6,510 nucleotides of DNA. Source: Prevotellaceae bacterium. GTDB taxonomy: Bacteria > Bacteroidota > Bacteroidia > Bacteroidales > UBA932. The translations under genes and the position numbers were made by a program. The number at the start of each line of letters is the position of its first letter. Within the stretch, counting starts at the first letter, position 1. Location of the stretch: assembly GCA_031267855.1 (NCBI GenBank), contig JAIRYH010000056.1, forward strand, positions 1 to 6,510, read 5' to 3'. Positions 1-6,510 of this stretch are shown in pieces. The notes under the pieces were generated by a model. It saw nothing but the letters and a program-made list of their open reading frames with translations, had not been told where the DNA came from and ran no database searches.

Positions 1-644
1 ATCTCTCCGGGGGCAAGGATGCCGCCGGAGGCCGCGCGGGCTGCGCAGTCGATCACATGAAACCGCGGGTCGATGGCGGCCTGTTCCAGATAAATGCGCC
101 GGACATTATGCTGCAAGGACATGCTGCTTTCATGAATATCCTGCTTTCCCTGCAAATAGAGGCGGTCGTTGCCGTCGCGCGGCTCGGCCAGTTTCTGTTC
201 CACATGCTGCAGCGGGACATCAAGAAAAACGGTCAGGTCGGGCTGGGGAATGGCAAAGTAACCGTATTCCATGCTCCATATCCACTCCCGCAGTTCGCGC
301 CGTCCGGCGGGATCGTCCAGCTTGGCGCACTGATAGGCGATGTTGGAGTAAACGTAGCGGTCGAGGACGACCGGAAATCCCTCGTCCATCCAGCTGCGGA
401 TGGCGGACGCCGCATCATGCCGGTTTCCGGCATACAGCAAGGCGACCAGATAGGGGTTCACGGCGTCGGCTTCGCCGAAATCGCCGCGCAGAAATTTGGC
501 CGTAAGTTCGCCGAAAACCGGCCGGTCGAAGCGCGGAAAGTGCATGAATTTCGGTTCGAAACGACGGGTCGCCATGTAATCGCAGAGCAATGCGGCCTGC
601 GTTGACTTTCCGGCTCCGTCCAATCCTTCCAGAACAATAAACAT
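1..644 (-). CDS. tmk: dTMP (thymidylate) kinase, 3' end cut by window edge
   Basis: This gene encodes thymidylate kinase, which phosphorylates dTMP to dTDP with ATP in the cytoplasm, an essential step of dTTP synthesis. The frame is open for 214 codons from the ATG at 644 to the left edge. Residues 7-15 read GLDGAGKST, the P-loop typical of this kinase. Residues 95-97 are the DRY motif, with LDRYVYS around it, which contacts the nucleotide monophosphate. A basic LID-like stretch (EPRDGNDR) is followed by DIHES at 169-173, also characteristic. Gly rather than Arg follows the P-loop Asp, and the Arg residues lie in the LID region, as in the bacterial type II arrangement. Typical family members have about 200-230 residues, so only a short C-terminal piece should be missing. 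It starts 32 bases after the dehydratase stop and is probably the third gene of the lpxB transcription unit. No Shine-Dalgarno is apparent; the leader is A-rich. Confidence 0.93.
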   Translation of the reverse strand, partial: MFIVLEGLDGAGKSTQAALLCDYMATRRFEPKFMHFPRFDRPVFGELTAKFLRGDFGEADAVNPYLVALLYAGNRHDAASAIRSWMDEGFPVVLDRYVYSNIAYQCAKLDDPAGRRELREWIWSMEYGYFAIPQPDLTVFLDVPLQHVEQKLAEPRDGNDRLYLQGKQDIHESSMSLQHNVRRIYLEQAAIDPRFHVIDCAARAASGGILAPGE

Positions 645-676
645 AGAGGTGTTTTTTTATAAAGGTACGTAAAATT

Positions 677-1096
677 TTAAAACATCCGGGGCGCCGCGGC
701 CACCAGTTTCGCTTTTAGCGAAAGGAAGGTGACGCCGGCGGCCTGCACCGAAGCGTTCAATGCATACGCTTCCGCCGCCTGCTGCTCGCAGCTGCCGCGT
801 ACTTCCAGCCGCGGCTGTGCGCCGGGCACAATGGTTCTGGAAAACCTGCAGTTTTGCACGTCGGTGAAGCGCAGTTCTTTTTCCAGGGCGTACGACAGGC
901 ATTCCTTAACCAGTTGCAGGGTAAATACGCCCGGCACGACCGGCTGCCCGGGAAAATGTCCTTCAAACACCGGATGCTTTTCATTGAGCCGGACTGTCGC
1001 CCTGAAAGAATGGCCGTCTTTCGAAAATTCTTCCATTACAAAAAGCGCCTTCCCTGAGTCCATGGGCGCGCGGGCAAGTACAATATTATTTTTCAT
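677..1096 (-). CDS. FabZ-like 3-hydroxyacyl-ACP dehydratase (stand-alone hotdog protein)
   Basis: This is a 139-residue single-domain hotdog-fold protein resembling FabZ, which dehydrates 3-hydroxyacyl-ACP to trans-2-enoyl-ACP in fatty acid synthesis. Residues 41-57 contain HPVFEGHFPG followed by QPVVPGV, the FabZ active-site signature; His47 is the expected catalytic His. In canonical FabZ the catalytic Glu lies 14 residues after this His, but here that position is Gln61 (context GVFTLQLVKE). The protein may therefore be a divergent dehydratase, or a hotdog protein with altered activity. The length is at the short end for FabZ. In Bacteroidota the housekeeping FabZ is usually fused to LpxC, so this may be a paralogue with a separate lipid role; that is inference. 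The gene lies 48 bases downstream of lpxB and 32 upstream of tmk, all co-directional. The ATG at 1096 gives the full N-terminal strand and is the first in frame. Confidence 0.82.
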   Translation of the reverse strand: MKNNIVLARAPMDSGKALFVMEEFSKDGHSFRATVRLNEKHPVFEGHFPGQPVVPGVFTLQLVKECLSYALEKELRFTDVQNCRFSRTIVPGAQPRLEVRGSCEQQAAEAYALNASVQAAGVTFLSLKAKLVAAAPRMF

Positions 1097-1104
1097 AGTT
1101 TACG

Positions 1105-1125
1105 GATTTACAGATTTACAGATTT
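1105..1125. repeat. short tandem repeat, 8-bp unit GATTTACA
   Basis: GATTTACA occurs at 1105-1112 and 1113-1120, followed by a partial copy GATTT at 1121-1125. A degenerate copy (AGTTTACG, 1097-1104) abuts the start codon of the dehydratase. On the coding strand this is a TGTAAATC repeat immediately upstream of that gene, inside the 48-base gap after lpxB. It may be a slippage-prone spacer or an unstructured A/U-rich leader that aids ribosome access; no function is shown. Confidence 0.7.
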
Positions 1126-1141
1126 GGCTGGCGCGCCGGCC
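1126..1141. repeat. GC-rich near-palindrome between lpxB and the dehydratase gene
   Basis: The 16 bases GGCTGGCGCGCCGGCC are self-complementary except for one T:G pair, and they begin four bases beyond the lpxB stop codon. As RNA the stretch could form a compact hairpin. On the coding strand it is followed by A-rich rather than T-rich sequence, so it does not look like an intrinsic terminator. A processing or stability element is possible, but so is chance in a GC-rich area. Confidence 0.35.
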
Positions 1142-1144
1142 GGT

Positions 1145-2272
1145 TCATAACGCATGCCGCAGTTCGTCCGTCATTTGCCGGGCTATTCTCTCTGCCGCGC
1201 CCTGCGCTCCCAGCAGTTTGCGCAGTTCCGCACAGTCGCGCAGCTGTGCGGCGCGTTTTGTTCCGCCGGGCAGGATGGCCTGCAGTTCGTTTTGCAGGTT
1301 TCCGGCGGTGAGGTCGTGCTGCACGAGTTCGCGCACGGCCTCGCGGTTCATGATGATATTGACCAGCGAAATAAATTTTACCCGCACCAGCCGTCTGGCT
1401 ATTTGAAAAGAAATTTCATTGCCGCCGTAGCACACTATCTGCGGTGTGCCGATCAGGGCGGTTTCCAGGGTCGCAGTGCCGGAGGCAACAATAGCCGCCT
1501 CGGCGTGCGACAGCAGTTCATACGTCTGATCCTGCACCAGCCGGACAGTCTTCGTCCGGAGGTATTTTTCATATTCGCGCAGGCCTGTTGCCGGAGCGCC
1601 GGCAATGACAAACTGGTGGTCGGGAAAGCAATCCGCCAGCGGAACGATGCGCGGCAGCACATAATTTATTTCCATGCGGCGGCTGCCGGGCAGCACCGCA
1701 ATGATAGGCTTGCCGGAGAGCCGGTTGCGTTGCCGGAACATCGCCGCGGGCTCCTGTTCGCTCAGTCGTTCCCTGATGGTATCCACCAGCGGGTTTCCGG
1801 CATAGAATGCCTCAATGCCCCACTTTTTAAAATAATCTTTTTCAAACGGGAAAATGACGAACAGTTTGTCAACGTTCCGCTGCAGGCGTTTTACGCGGCG
1901 CTCTTTCCATGCCCACACTTTCGGCGCGATGTAGTAAAATACTTTCAGTCCTCTTTTTTTTGCAAACTGCGCCATGCGGAAGTTAAACCCCGGATAGTCG
2001 ATCAGGATAACCGCATCGGGACGGAAAGCGATCATGTCGCGCCGGCAGTAACGGATGTTCCGCAGTACTTTCGGCAGTTGCAGCAATACTTCCACGAAGC
2101 CCATCACGGCGGTGTCCCTGTAGTGTTTTACCAATGTCGCGCCGTTGGCTGCCATCCGGTCGCCGCCCCATGCGCGGATTTCCGCATGGGGATCGGCATG
2201 TTTCAGGCCTTTTATCAAGGCGCTTCCATGCAAATCACCCGATGCTTCCCCTGCAATAATGTAATATTTCAT
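1145..2272 (-). CDS. lpxB: lipid-A-disaccharide synthase
   Basis: LpxB is a peripheral inner-membrane glycosyltransferase of the GT19 family. It joins UDP-2,3-diacylglucosamine and lipid X to form the tetra-acylated disaccharide-1-phosphate of lipid A, in the Raetz pathway. The 375-residue product matches the usual length of about 370-390. Family motifs run in order: GEASGD at 8-13, GFVEVL at 58-63, IDYPGFNFR at 91-99, YYIAPKVWAWKERR at 113-126, FPFEKDYF at 141-148, YAGNPLVD at 157-164, LPGSRR at 194-199, ASGTATLETAL at 263-273, and KFISLVNIIMNRE at 299-311. The last three belong to the C-terminal nucleotide-sugar-binding half. The start at 2272 places GEASGD at its normal distance from the N terminus. 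It appears to be the first gene of a minus-strand unit with the FabZ-like gene and tmk, and it is divergent from tamB. No frameshift or missing motif was seen. Confidence 0.97.
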   Translation of the reverse strand: MKYYIIAGEASGDLHGSALIKGLKHADPHAEIRAWGGDRMAANGATLVKHYRDTAVMGFVEVLLQLPKVLRNIRYCRRDMIAFRPDAVILIDYPGFNFRMAQFAKKRGLKVFYYIAPKVWAWKERRVKRLQRNVDKLFVIFPFEKDYFKKWGIEAFYAGNPLVDTIRERLSEQEPAAMFRQRNRLSGKPIIAVLPGSRRMEINYVLPRIVPLADCFPDHQFVIAGAPATGLREYEKYLRTKTVRLVQDQTYELLSHAEAAIVASGTATLETALIGTPQIVCYGGNEISFQIARRLVRVKFISLVNIIMNREAVRELVQHDLTAGNLQNELQAILPGGTKRAAQLRDCAELRKLLGAQGAAERIARQMTDELRHAL

Positions 2273-2275
2273 AAC

Positions 2276-2304
2276 GCAAATTTCGGATTTCTCCGTATAT
2301 TTGC
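2276..2304. repeat. imperfect inverted repeat in the divergent lpxB-tamB region
   Basis: GCAAAT (2276-2281) and CGG (2284-2286) are mirrored by CCG (2293-2295) and ATTTGC (2299-2304). The dyad is about 29 bases long and its two halves differ by one base in spacing. It overlaps the tamB -7 candidate and the inferred lpxB start site. It could be an operator or a transcript hairpin, or simply chance in an AT-rich region. No regulator is identifiable from the window. Confidence 0.3.
2296..2303 (+). promoter_or_regulatory. candidate -7 element for tamB
   Basis: TATATTTG is an exact match to the Bacteroidota -7 consensus TAnnTTTG. It lies about 32 bases before the proposed tamB start at 2335, so a transcript beginning near 2310 would have a leader of roughly 25 bases. 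No convincing -33 TTTG was found at the expected distance upstream, which would fall around the lpxB start codon. The element shares the palindrome TTTGCAAA (2300-2307) with the opposite-strand lpxB candidate. Confidence 0.5.
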
Positions 2305-2332
2305 AAAATAAAATTACCGAATTAGTCCCAAA
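2304..2332 (-). promoter_or_regulatory. candidate promoter for the lpxB operon (Bacteroidota type)
   Basis: Read on the minus strand, TTTG (2332-2329) is followed after 17 bases by TTATTTTG (2311-2304). That resembles the Bacteroidota -33 TTTG / -7 TAnnTTTG promoter, with one mismatch in the -7 box and spacing at the short end of the known range. Initiation would fall near 2297, leaving a leader of about 25 bases before the lpxB ATG at 2272. The match comes from reading the sequence, not from a scored search. Confidence 0.4.
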
Positions 2333-2334
2333 AT

Positions 2335-5300
2335 ATTATAAAAACCCTGAAAAAGATATTACTTATATTTCTGACGGTAGCGCTTTCGCTGCCGGTGCTG
2401 GTTTATTTTTTGGCGGCGTTGCCGGCAGTGCAAACTTTTCTGGTACGGCAGGTGTCCGGCGTATTGTCTGAAAAGGCTTATCCGGCTTCGGTTTCTGTGG
2501 GTGCGGTGTATTATTCATTTTTTACGAAGCTCGTTGTTGAGGATGTCCATGTGAGCGACATGAACGGCGATACCCTGTTTTATGTAAATGAACTGTCGCT
2601 GTCCATCTCCTCGTTCAGCTATGTCGGAAAAAAAATCACCCTGCATTCCGTTCGTCTGAACGGCGGGGTATTTAATTTGTGTACCTATCCGGGGAACGAA
2701 AAGAACACGACGAATATTGCCGCCATCGTTGAAAAATTCAAGAACGGTTCTTCCTCTGCTGCGGATACGCTGTCCGGAAAGCCTTGGGATATTAAGGTGG
2801 AAAATGTGGCGCTGTCGGATTTCCGGTTCACTTTTCGCAATCTTGCCAACCCTGCCGACGATCCCGACCCGCGGATCATTGATTTTAAAAATTTGGATGT
2901 CCGCGATATTTATGTGGATGCACGCCGGTTGCGGGTATCGGGAGATACCTTGTTTTTTGAGCTGAAAGAAGTCCGTTGTCTGGAAAATAGCGGCTACCGG
3001 CTGAAACACCTGTCGGCTAAGCGTGGTCACGTCTGCAGCACGCAGACCATGTTGGAAGAAACGGAATTGACGGACGATTATTCACACCTTGTGATGCATT
3101 ATTATAAGATGGATTATGAAAACGGGAAATCGTTCAATCGCTATGAAACCGACGTGCGGATGGAAGCCGATTTTGATGATGCGCTGTTTTCATTCCGGTC
3201 GATTGAGCGTATTGCAAAACGTTGCAATATGCAATCGGAAGTTCGTATAGCGGGCGTTGTGAGTGGCACGGTGGCCGATCTTCGCGGTAATTTTCTGCAA
3301 ATAACCACCACGTCTTCAAAAACGCAATTGCTTGCCAAGTTCAGAATAGACGGACTGCCGGACATCAAGGAAACCGTGATAGACGTAAATGTCATACGCC
3401 TGACAACAGATGCGAATGATTTAAGCGGCTTGCTGCAGGGCATGGTGTATCCCGACACACTGGACTTGCAGGTGCTGCAGCCGCTGACGGCGATAAACAT
3501 GATGGGTAACTTTACCGGTTTCTACAATGATTTTGTAGTAGAAGGTGTGTTGTTGACGAGCATTGGCAATGCCGATTTTGATTTGTCATTTGGTTTCGGA
3601 GGGCAGGAGCCGGGCGTGCGCATCAGGGGCGATGCGCGGGTGCATAATCTGAATATCGGAAAACTGGTTAATGCGCCGTCGGTATTGGGCGGAGTAACCG
3701 GTACGTTTATTGCGGACGGGAAAATTTTGCCCGAGAGTATGGGCGGCTTGCAGATAAAGGCGACGGGGCACTTGTCCAAGTTCGATTTTTTGAAATATCA
3801 TTACAGGAATATTAACTTCAACGGGATAGCCAAGCGTACCGGTTTTGACGGCAGCATGACGGTTAAAGACCCGAACCTTAATTTGTATTTTAACGGCAGC
3901 ATCAGCCGGGAGGAGGCGCGCCGTTCGGCAAATACCTTGCAGCTTAATTTTGACGCCGCCGTGCATTATGCCGATTTGACCGCATTGCATTTGAATACGC
4001 GTGATTCCGTATCCATCGTGAAAGCCGACCTTAAAGCCGGCTATGAAATGCACAATGCCTTTGAAGGCACAGGAGATATTGCTGTCTCCGGCATAGAATA
4101 TACCGGTAACGGAGGCAAGCAGTCGGTCGGGAATGTCGTTATCCAATCGGGCTATCATGCCGGCCGGCGTCGCATGACCGTACGTTCCGACTTCCTGGAT
4201 GCGGATTATGTAGCCCGGCAACCTGCAGGAATTTTTTTCGACAATATTGTACACGTGTTTACCCGACAGCATCTGCCGGTTGTCAATACCGGCAAATTGC
4301 GGGATACGGCTACTGCCGGCGGGGAGTATAATTTAAAAGCTACGTTTAAAAACATTGTAGCGGTAGCCGACAATCTGCTTCCCGGATTATACATAGCGCC
4401 CGGCACCAAACTTTCGGTAACGCTTTCCGAACGGGATTCGTTGAACCTGTTGCTGACGGGCTCCAGGCTGGCATGGAATGATTATCAGTTGAAAGATATT
4501 TCATGGCGAGCTACCGGCGATACGCTGCGCAGCTATTCCGTGTTTAAAGCCGGCGATGCTAATATCTCAGGCTTCACAATGCGTAACCTGATTTCGTTGG
4601 TAACGCTTGCCGATAATAAACTGGATTTTAAAATTGACTACGATAACCGGACAGAGCTTGAAAACAAGGGAAACTTATCGGCTACGCTTGATTTTATAAG
4701 GGAACAGAAAACAGGGCATGTATTGACAAATCTGCAAATCGGCGAATCAAAATTTATCATAAACAACGCTGCCTGGAACATTGCACCGGCAAGTATTTGG
4801 TTCAATAAAAAGATACATGTTGATAATTTTCATGTTTACAACAACCGGCAGGATATCCATATCGGCGGCGTACTGTCCGACAGCAAGAGGGATACATTGA
4901 CGGTAACGGTAAAAGATTTTGACGCCTCCAACATCAATTACTGGACGGCGAAGGAAAAATACAATTTTGCAGGCCTGCTGTCCGGTGAAGCGAAAATAGT
5001 GGACGTCTACCATTCGCTGCACTGTTTTGCACAACTAACCGTCGATAGCTTGCTGGTCAATGACCGCCTGTTCGGAAATATGGATATTCGCAGCTGGTGG
5101 CATAATCAGGACCGGCAGCTTTTATTGCATGCAGCGGCGCAAATAGACACGTTGCGAGTGATGGACATAGAAGGTATTTATTCGCCGAATAAAAAATACC
5201 TTGACCTCTTTGGCACATTCAACAGTTTTCAAATTTCCCATGTGGCGCCCCTGCTCAAAAGCGTACTCAGTAATGTGGATGGAACCGTTTCGGGCAAAGT

Positions 5301-6510
5301 TCGTTTGTATGGACGATTGCCAAACCTTGTTACGGAAGGGACACAGCTTCAAGCCGACAATCTGGCGGCAACGGTCGATTACCTGCAAACCCGCTATTCA
5401 TTCAGCTCTCCGCTATTTCTCAATGCCGGTTCGTTTGGCTTCAAAAATGCGGAAGCCGGCGACGGACTTGGCGGAGTAGCCACGTTATCATTAACGGTCA
5501 GCCATACTGATTTTAAAAATTGGCAGTATGAAGTGGCTGCTTACCCGCGTAATTTGTGCGTGATGAACACAACGGAAAAGGACAACGATGTATTCTACGG
5601 TCGTGCTTACGCTACCGGCGCCGCATTGATTAAGGGTAATGCCGACAATGTAGTATTTGATATCAACCTGAAAGCGGACAGAAATTCCGTGTTACATATT
5701 CCCGCCTTTTCATCGTCGCAGGCAACCAGTGCGGGATTGCTTTCTTTTGCCCGGCCGCAGGAAAACATCGTGCGTAATGATCCGGAAAAATCTGCGGAAA
5801 CAGACAGGAAAGCGCCGAATATTGACATCTCGTTAAACCTGGGCATTACGCCGGACACGGAAGTATTACTTGAATTGGATAAAAAATCGGAGGATGTGAT
5901 ACGGGGTTTCGGAACGGGCGACATAAGGATGGAAATAAATCCTTCCGCCAATAAATTCAACATGTATGGCGATTACCGCGTTAGCAAGGGAGATTATTTA
6001 TTCACCATTCAAAATTTTAATCTTATTACGAAACGGTTTGATTTTGCGGAAGGCGGACGCGTTACCTTTAACGGCGATTTGCAAAAGATGAATCTCGACT
6101 TGTCGGCGATCTATAAAACGACGACGTCGCTGCATGCATTGCTTGTCGATTCTACGGCAATGACGACCCGCAGGCCGGTCAGCTGCCGGATTGATATAAC
6201 CGGCAACTTGTTTAATCCGGTCATCACACTGGGGGTAGACATAGAAAACCTTGATGTCGAAACGCGGGCGCGGGTACAAAGCGCATTGAATACGGAAGAA
6301 AAAAGAACCCGGCAATTCCTGTCATTACTGGCTTTCGGCGGCTTTTTGTCCGACGACCAGTCCGAATTTAATGCCGACCTGCTCATGGGCAGTGCAACCG
6401 GATTAGTAACCAGTCAAATCAATAATTTGTTCAGCCGATTTAATCTTCCGTTGGGCTTTGGGTTTTCTTATCAGCCTTCACAGCGCGGTCGCGACGACGC
6501 CTTTGAAGTG
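2335..6510 (+). CDS. tamB: TamB / DUF490 family translocation and assembly protein, 3' end cut by window edge
   Basis: This frame is open without a stop for 1392 codons to the right edge and encodes a large TamB-like protein. TamB proteins are anchored in the inner membrane by an N-terminal helix and span the periplasm as a hydrophobic-grooved beta structure. They work with an Omp85 partner in outer-membrane protein assembly or phospholipid transport. Counting from 2335, a basic stretch (KTLKK) precedes a hydrophobic segment at about residues 8-29, then PAVQTFLVRQV, the usual entry to this family. The middle is rich in alternating beta-strand patterns. The conserved C-terminal domain shows GDYRVSKGDYLFT from residue 1212, FDFAEGGRVTFNGDL, RIDITGNLFNPVITL near 1285, FLSLLAFGGF, and a GLVTSQINNLFS helix. 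The sequence ends in RGRDDAFEV, so perhaps 100-200 residues lie outside. No ATG, GTG or TTG lies between the upstream stop (TAG at 2323) and the membrane segment. ATT at 2335, ATA at 2338 or CTG at 2347 could initiate; I chose 2335 because it gives a normal basic leader. The start is uncertain. Confidence 0.93.
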   Translation, partial: MIKTLKKILLIFLTVALSLPVLVYFLAALPAVQTFLVRQVSGVLSEKAYPASVSVGAVYYSFFTKLVVEDVHVSDMNGDTLFYVNELSLSISSFSYVGKKITLHSVRLNGGVFNLCTYPGNEKNTTNIAAIVEKFKNGSSSAADTLSGKPWDIKVENVALSDFRFTFRNLANPADDPDPRIIDFKNLDVRDIYVDARRLRVSGDTLFFELKEVRCLENSGYRLKHLSAKRGHVCSTQTMLEETELTDDYSHLVMHYYKMDYENGKSFNRYETDVRMEADFDDALFSFRSIERIAKRCNMQSEVRIAGVVSGTVADLRGNFLQITTTSSKTQLLAKFRIDGLPDIKETVIDVNVIRLTTDANDLSGLLQGMVYPDTLDLQVLQPLTAINMMGNFTGFYNDFVVEGVLLTSIGNADFDLSFGFGGQEPGVRIRGDARVHNLNIGKLVNAPSVLGGVTGTFIADGKILPESMGGLQIKATGHLSKFDFLKYHYRNINFNGIAKRTGFDGSMTVKDPNLNLYFNGSISREEARRSANTLQLNFDAAVHYADLTALHLNTRDSVSIVKADLKAGYEMHNAFEGTGDIAVSGIEYTGNGGKQSVGNVVIQSGYHAGRRRMTVRSDFLDADYVARQPAGIFFDNIVHVFTRQHLPVVNTGKLRDTATAGGEYNLKATFKNIVAVADNLLPGLYIAPGTKLSVTLSERDSLNLLLTGSRLAWNDYQLKDISWRATGDTLRSYSVFKAGDANISGFTMRNLISLVTLADNKLDFKIDYDNRTELENKGNLSATLDFIREQKTGHVLTNLQIGESKFIINNAAWNIAPASIWFNKKIHVDNFHVYNNRQDIHIGGVLSDSKRDTLTVTVKDFDASNINYWTAKEKYNFAGLLSGEAKIVDVYHSLHCFAQLTVDSLLVNDRLFGNMDIRSWWHNQDRQLLLHAAAQIDTLRVMDIEGIYSPNKKYLDLFGTFNSFQISHVAPLLKSVLSNVDGTVSGKVRLYGRLPNLVTEGTQLQADNLAATVDYLQTRYSFSSPLFLNAGSFGFKNAEAGDGLGGVATLSLTVSHTDFKNWQYEVAAYPRNLCVMNTTEKDNDVFYGRAYATGAALIKGNADNVVFDINLKADRNSVLHIPAFSSSQATSAGLLSFARPQENIVRNDPEKSAETDRKAPNIDISLNLGITPDTEVLLELDKKSEDVIRGFGTGDIRMEINPSANKFNMYGDYRVSKGDYLFTIQNFNLITKRFDFAEGGRVTFNGDLQKMNLDLSAIYKTTTSLHALLVDSTAMTTRRPVSCRIDITGNLFNPVITLGVDIENLDVETRARVQSALNTEEKRTRQFLSLLAFGGFLSDDQSEFNADLLMGSATGLVTSQINNLFSRFNLPLGFGFSYQPSQRGRDDAFEV

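Noticed and set aside
57..605. A 182-codon plus-strand open frame at the left edge
   Set aside because: It is antisense to tmk, whose P-loop, DRY and DIHE motifs are clear on the other strand.
651..657. T-run near the tmk start as a possible terminator
   Set aside because: There is no stem upstream of it on the plus strand, and on the coding strand it is an A-run in the tmk leader, so it cannot act as an intrinsic terminator for the operon.
729..1406. A 225-codon plus-strand open frame spanning the dehydratase gene and the end of lpxB
   Set aside because: It crosses two well-supported minus-strand genes and the gap between them, and its Ser/Arg/Cys-rich translation matches no family I recognise.
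1154..2311. A 385-codon open frame on the plus strand covering all of lpxB
   Set aside because: It is antisense to an unmistakable lpxB, its translation shows no recognisable motif or domain, and it is rich in Cys, His and Gln as expected from reverse-strand shadows of G+C-rich genes.
3586..4272. A 228-codon minus-strand open frame inside tamB
   Set aside because: It lies wholly within the continuous tamB frame, has no recognisable domain, and has no separate promoter. The 171-codon frame at 2515-3030 was rejected for the same reasons.
2335..6510. Possible frameshift or pseudogene status of tamB because of the missing ATG
   Set aside because: The frame was read codon by codon in the N-terminal part and checked at conserved C-terminal motifs. 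It is uninterrupted and keeps the membrane anchor and DUF490 motifs, so a rare start codon or a base error is more likely than decay.

Overview
The window looks like housekeeping chromosome from a member of the Bacteroidota, probably of Bacteroidales type. Three things suggest this. The large envelope protein resembles the long TamB proteins of that phylum. The genes lack clear Shine-Dalgarno sequences. A perfect TAnnTTTG element (the -7 promoter element of this phylum) lies in the only divergent intergenic region. The assignment is an inference from protein style and promoter motif; no database search was possible.

Layout: three genes on the minus strand occupy positions 1-2272. In transcription order they are lpxB (2272-1145, lipid-A-disaccharide synthase), a small stand-alone hotdog-fold FabZ-like 3-hydroxyacyl-ACP dehydratase (1096-677), and tmk (644 to beyond the left edge, dTMP kinase). 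The gaps are 48 and 32 bases, so an operon is likely. The 48-base gap holds a small 8-bp tandem repeat and a GC-rich near-palindrome. On the plus strand, a single uninterrupted reading frame runs from about 2335 through the right edge. It encodes all but the C-terminal end of a TamB (DUF490) family protein. The 62-base region between lpxB and tamB holds divergent promoter candidates that overlap each other, and a dyad symmetry.

Function: lpxB makes the lipid A disaccharide. TamB is an inner-membrane-anchored, periplasm-spanning beta-rich protein involved in outer-membrane assembly or lipid transport. The divergent pair is therefore an outer-membrane biogenesis neighbourhood. The dehydratase may contribute to acyl-chain or other lipid synthesis, and tmk is general nucleotide metabolism.

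I saw no mobile element, CRISPR array, RNA gene, or recognisably new defence or biosynthetic system. The points most worth checking are the apparent absence of an ATG/GTG/TTG start for tamB, the overlapping divergent promoters, and the Gln at the usual catalytic Glu position of the dehydratase.
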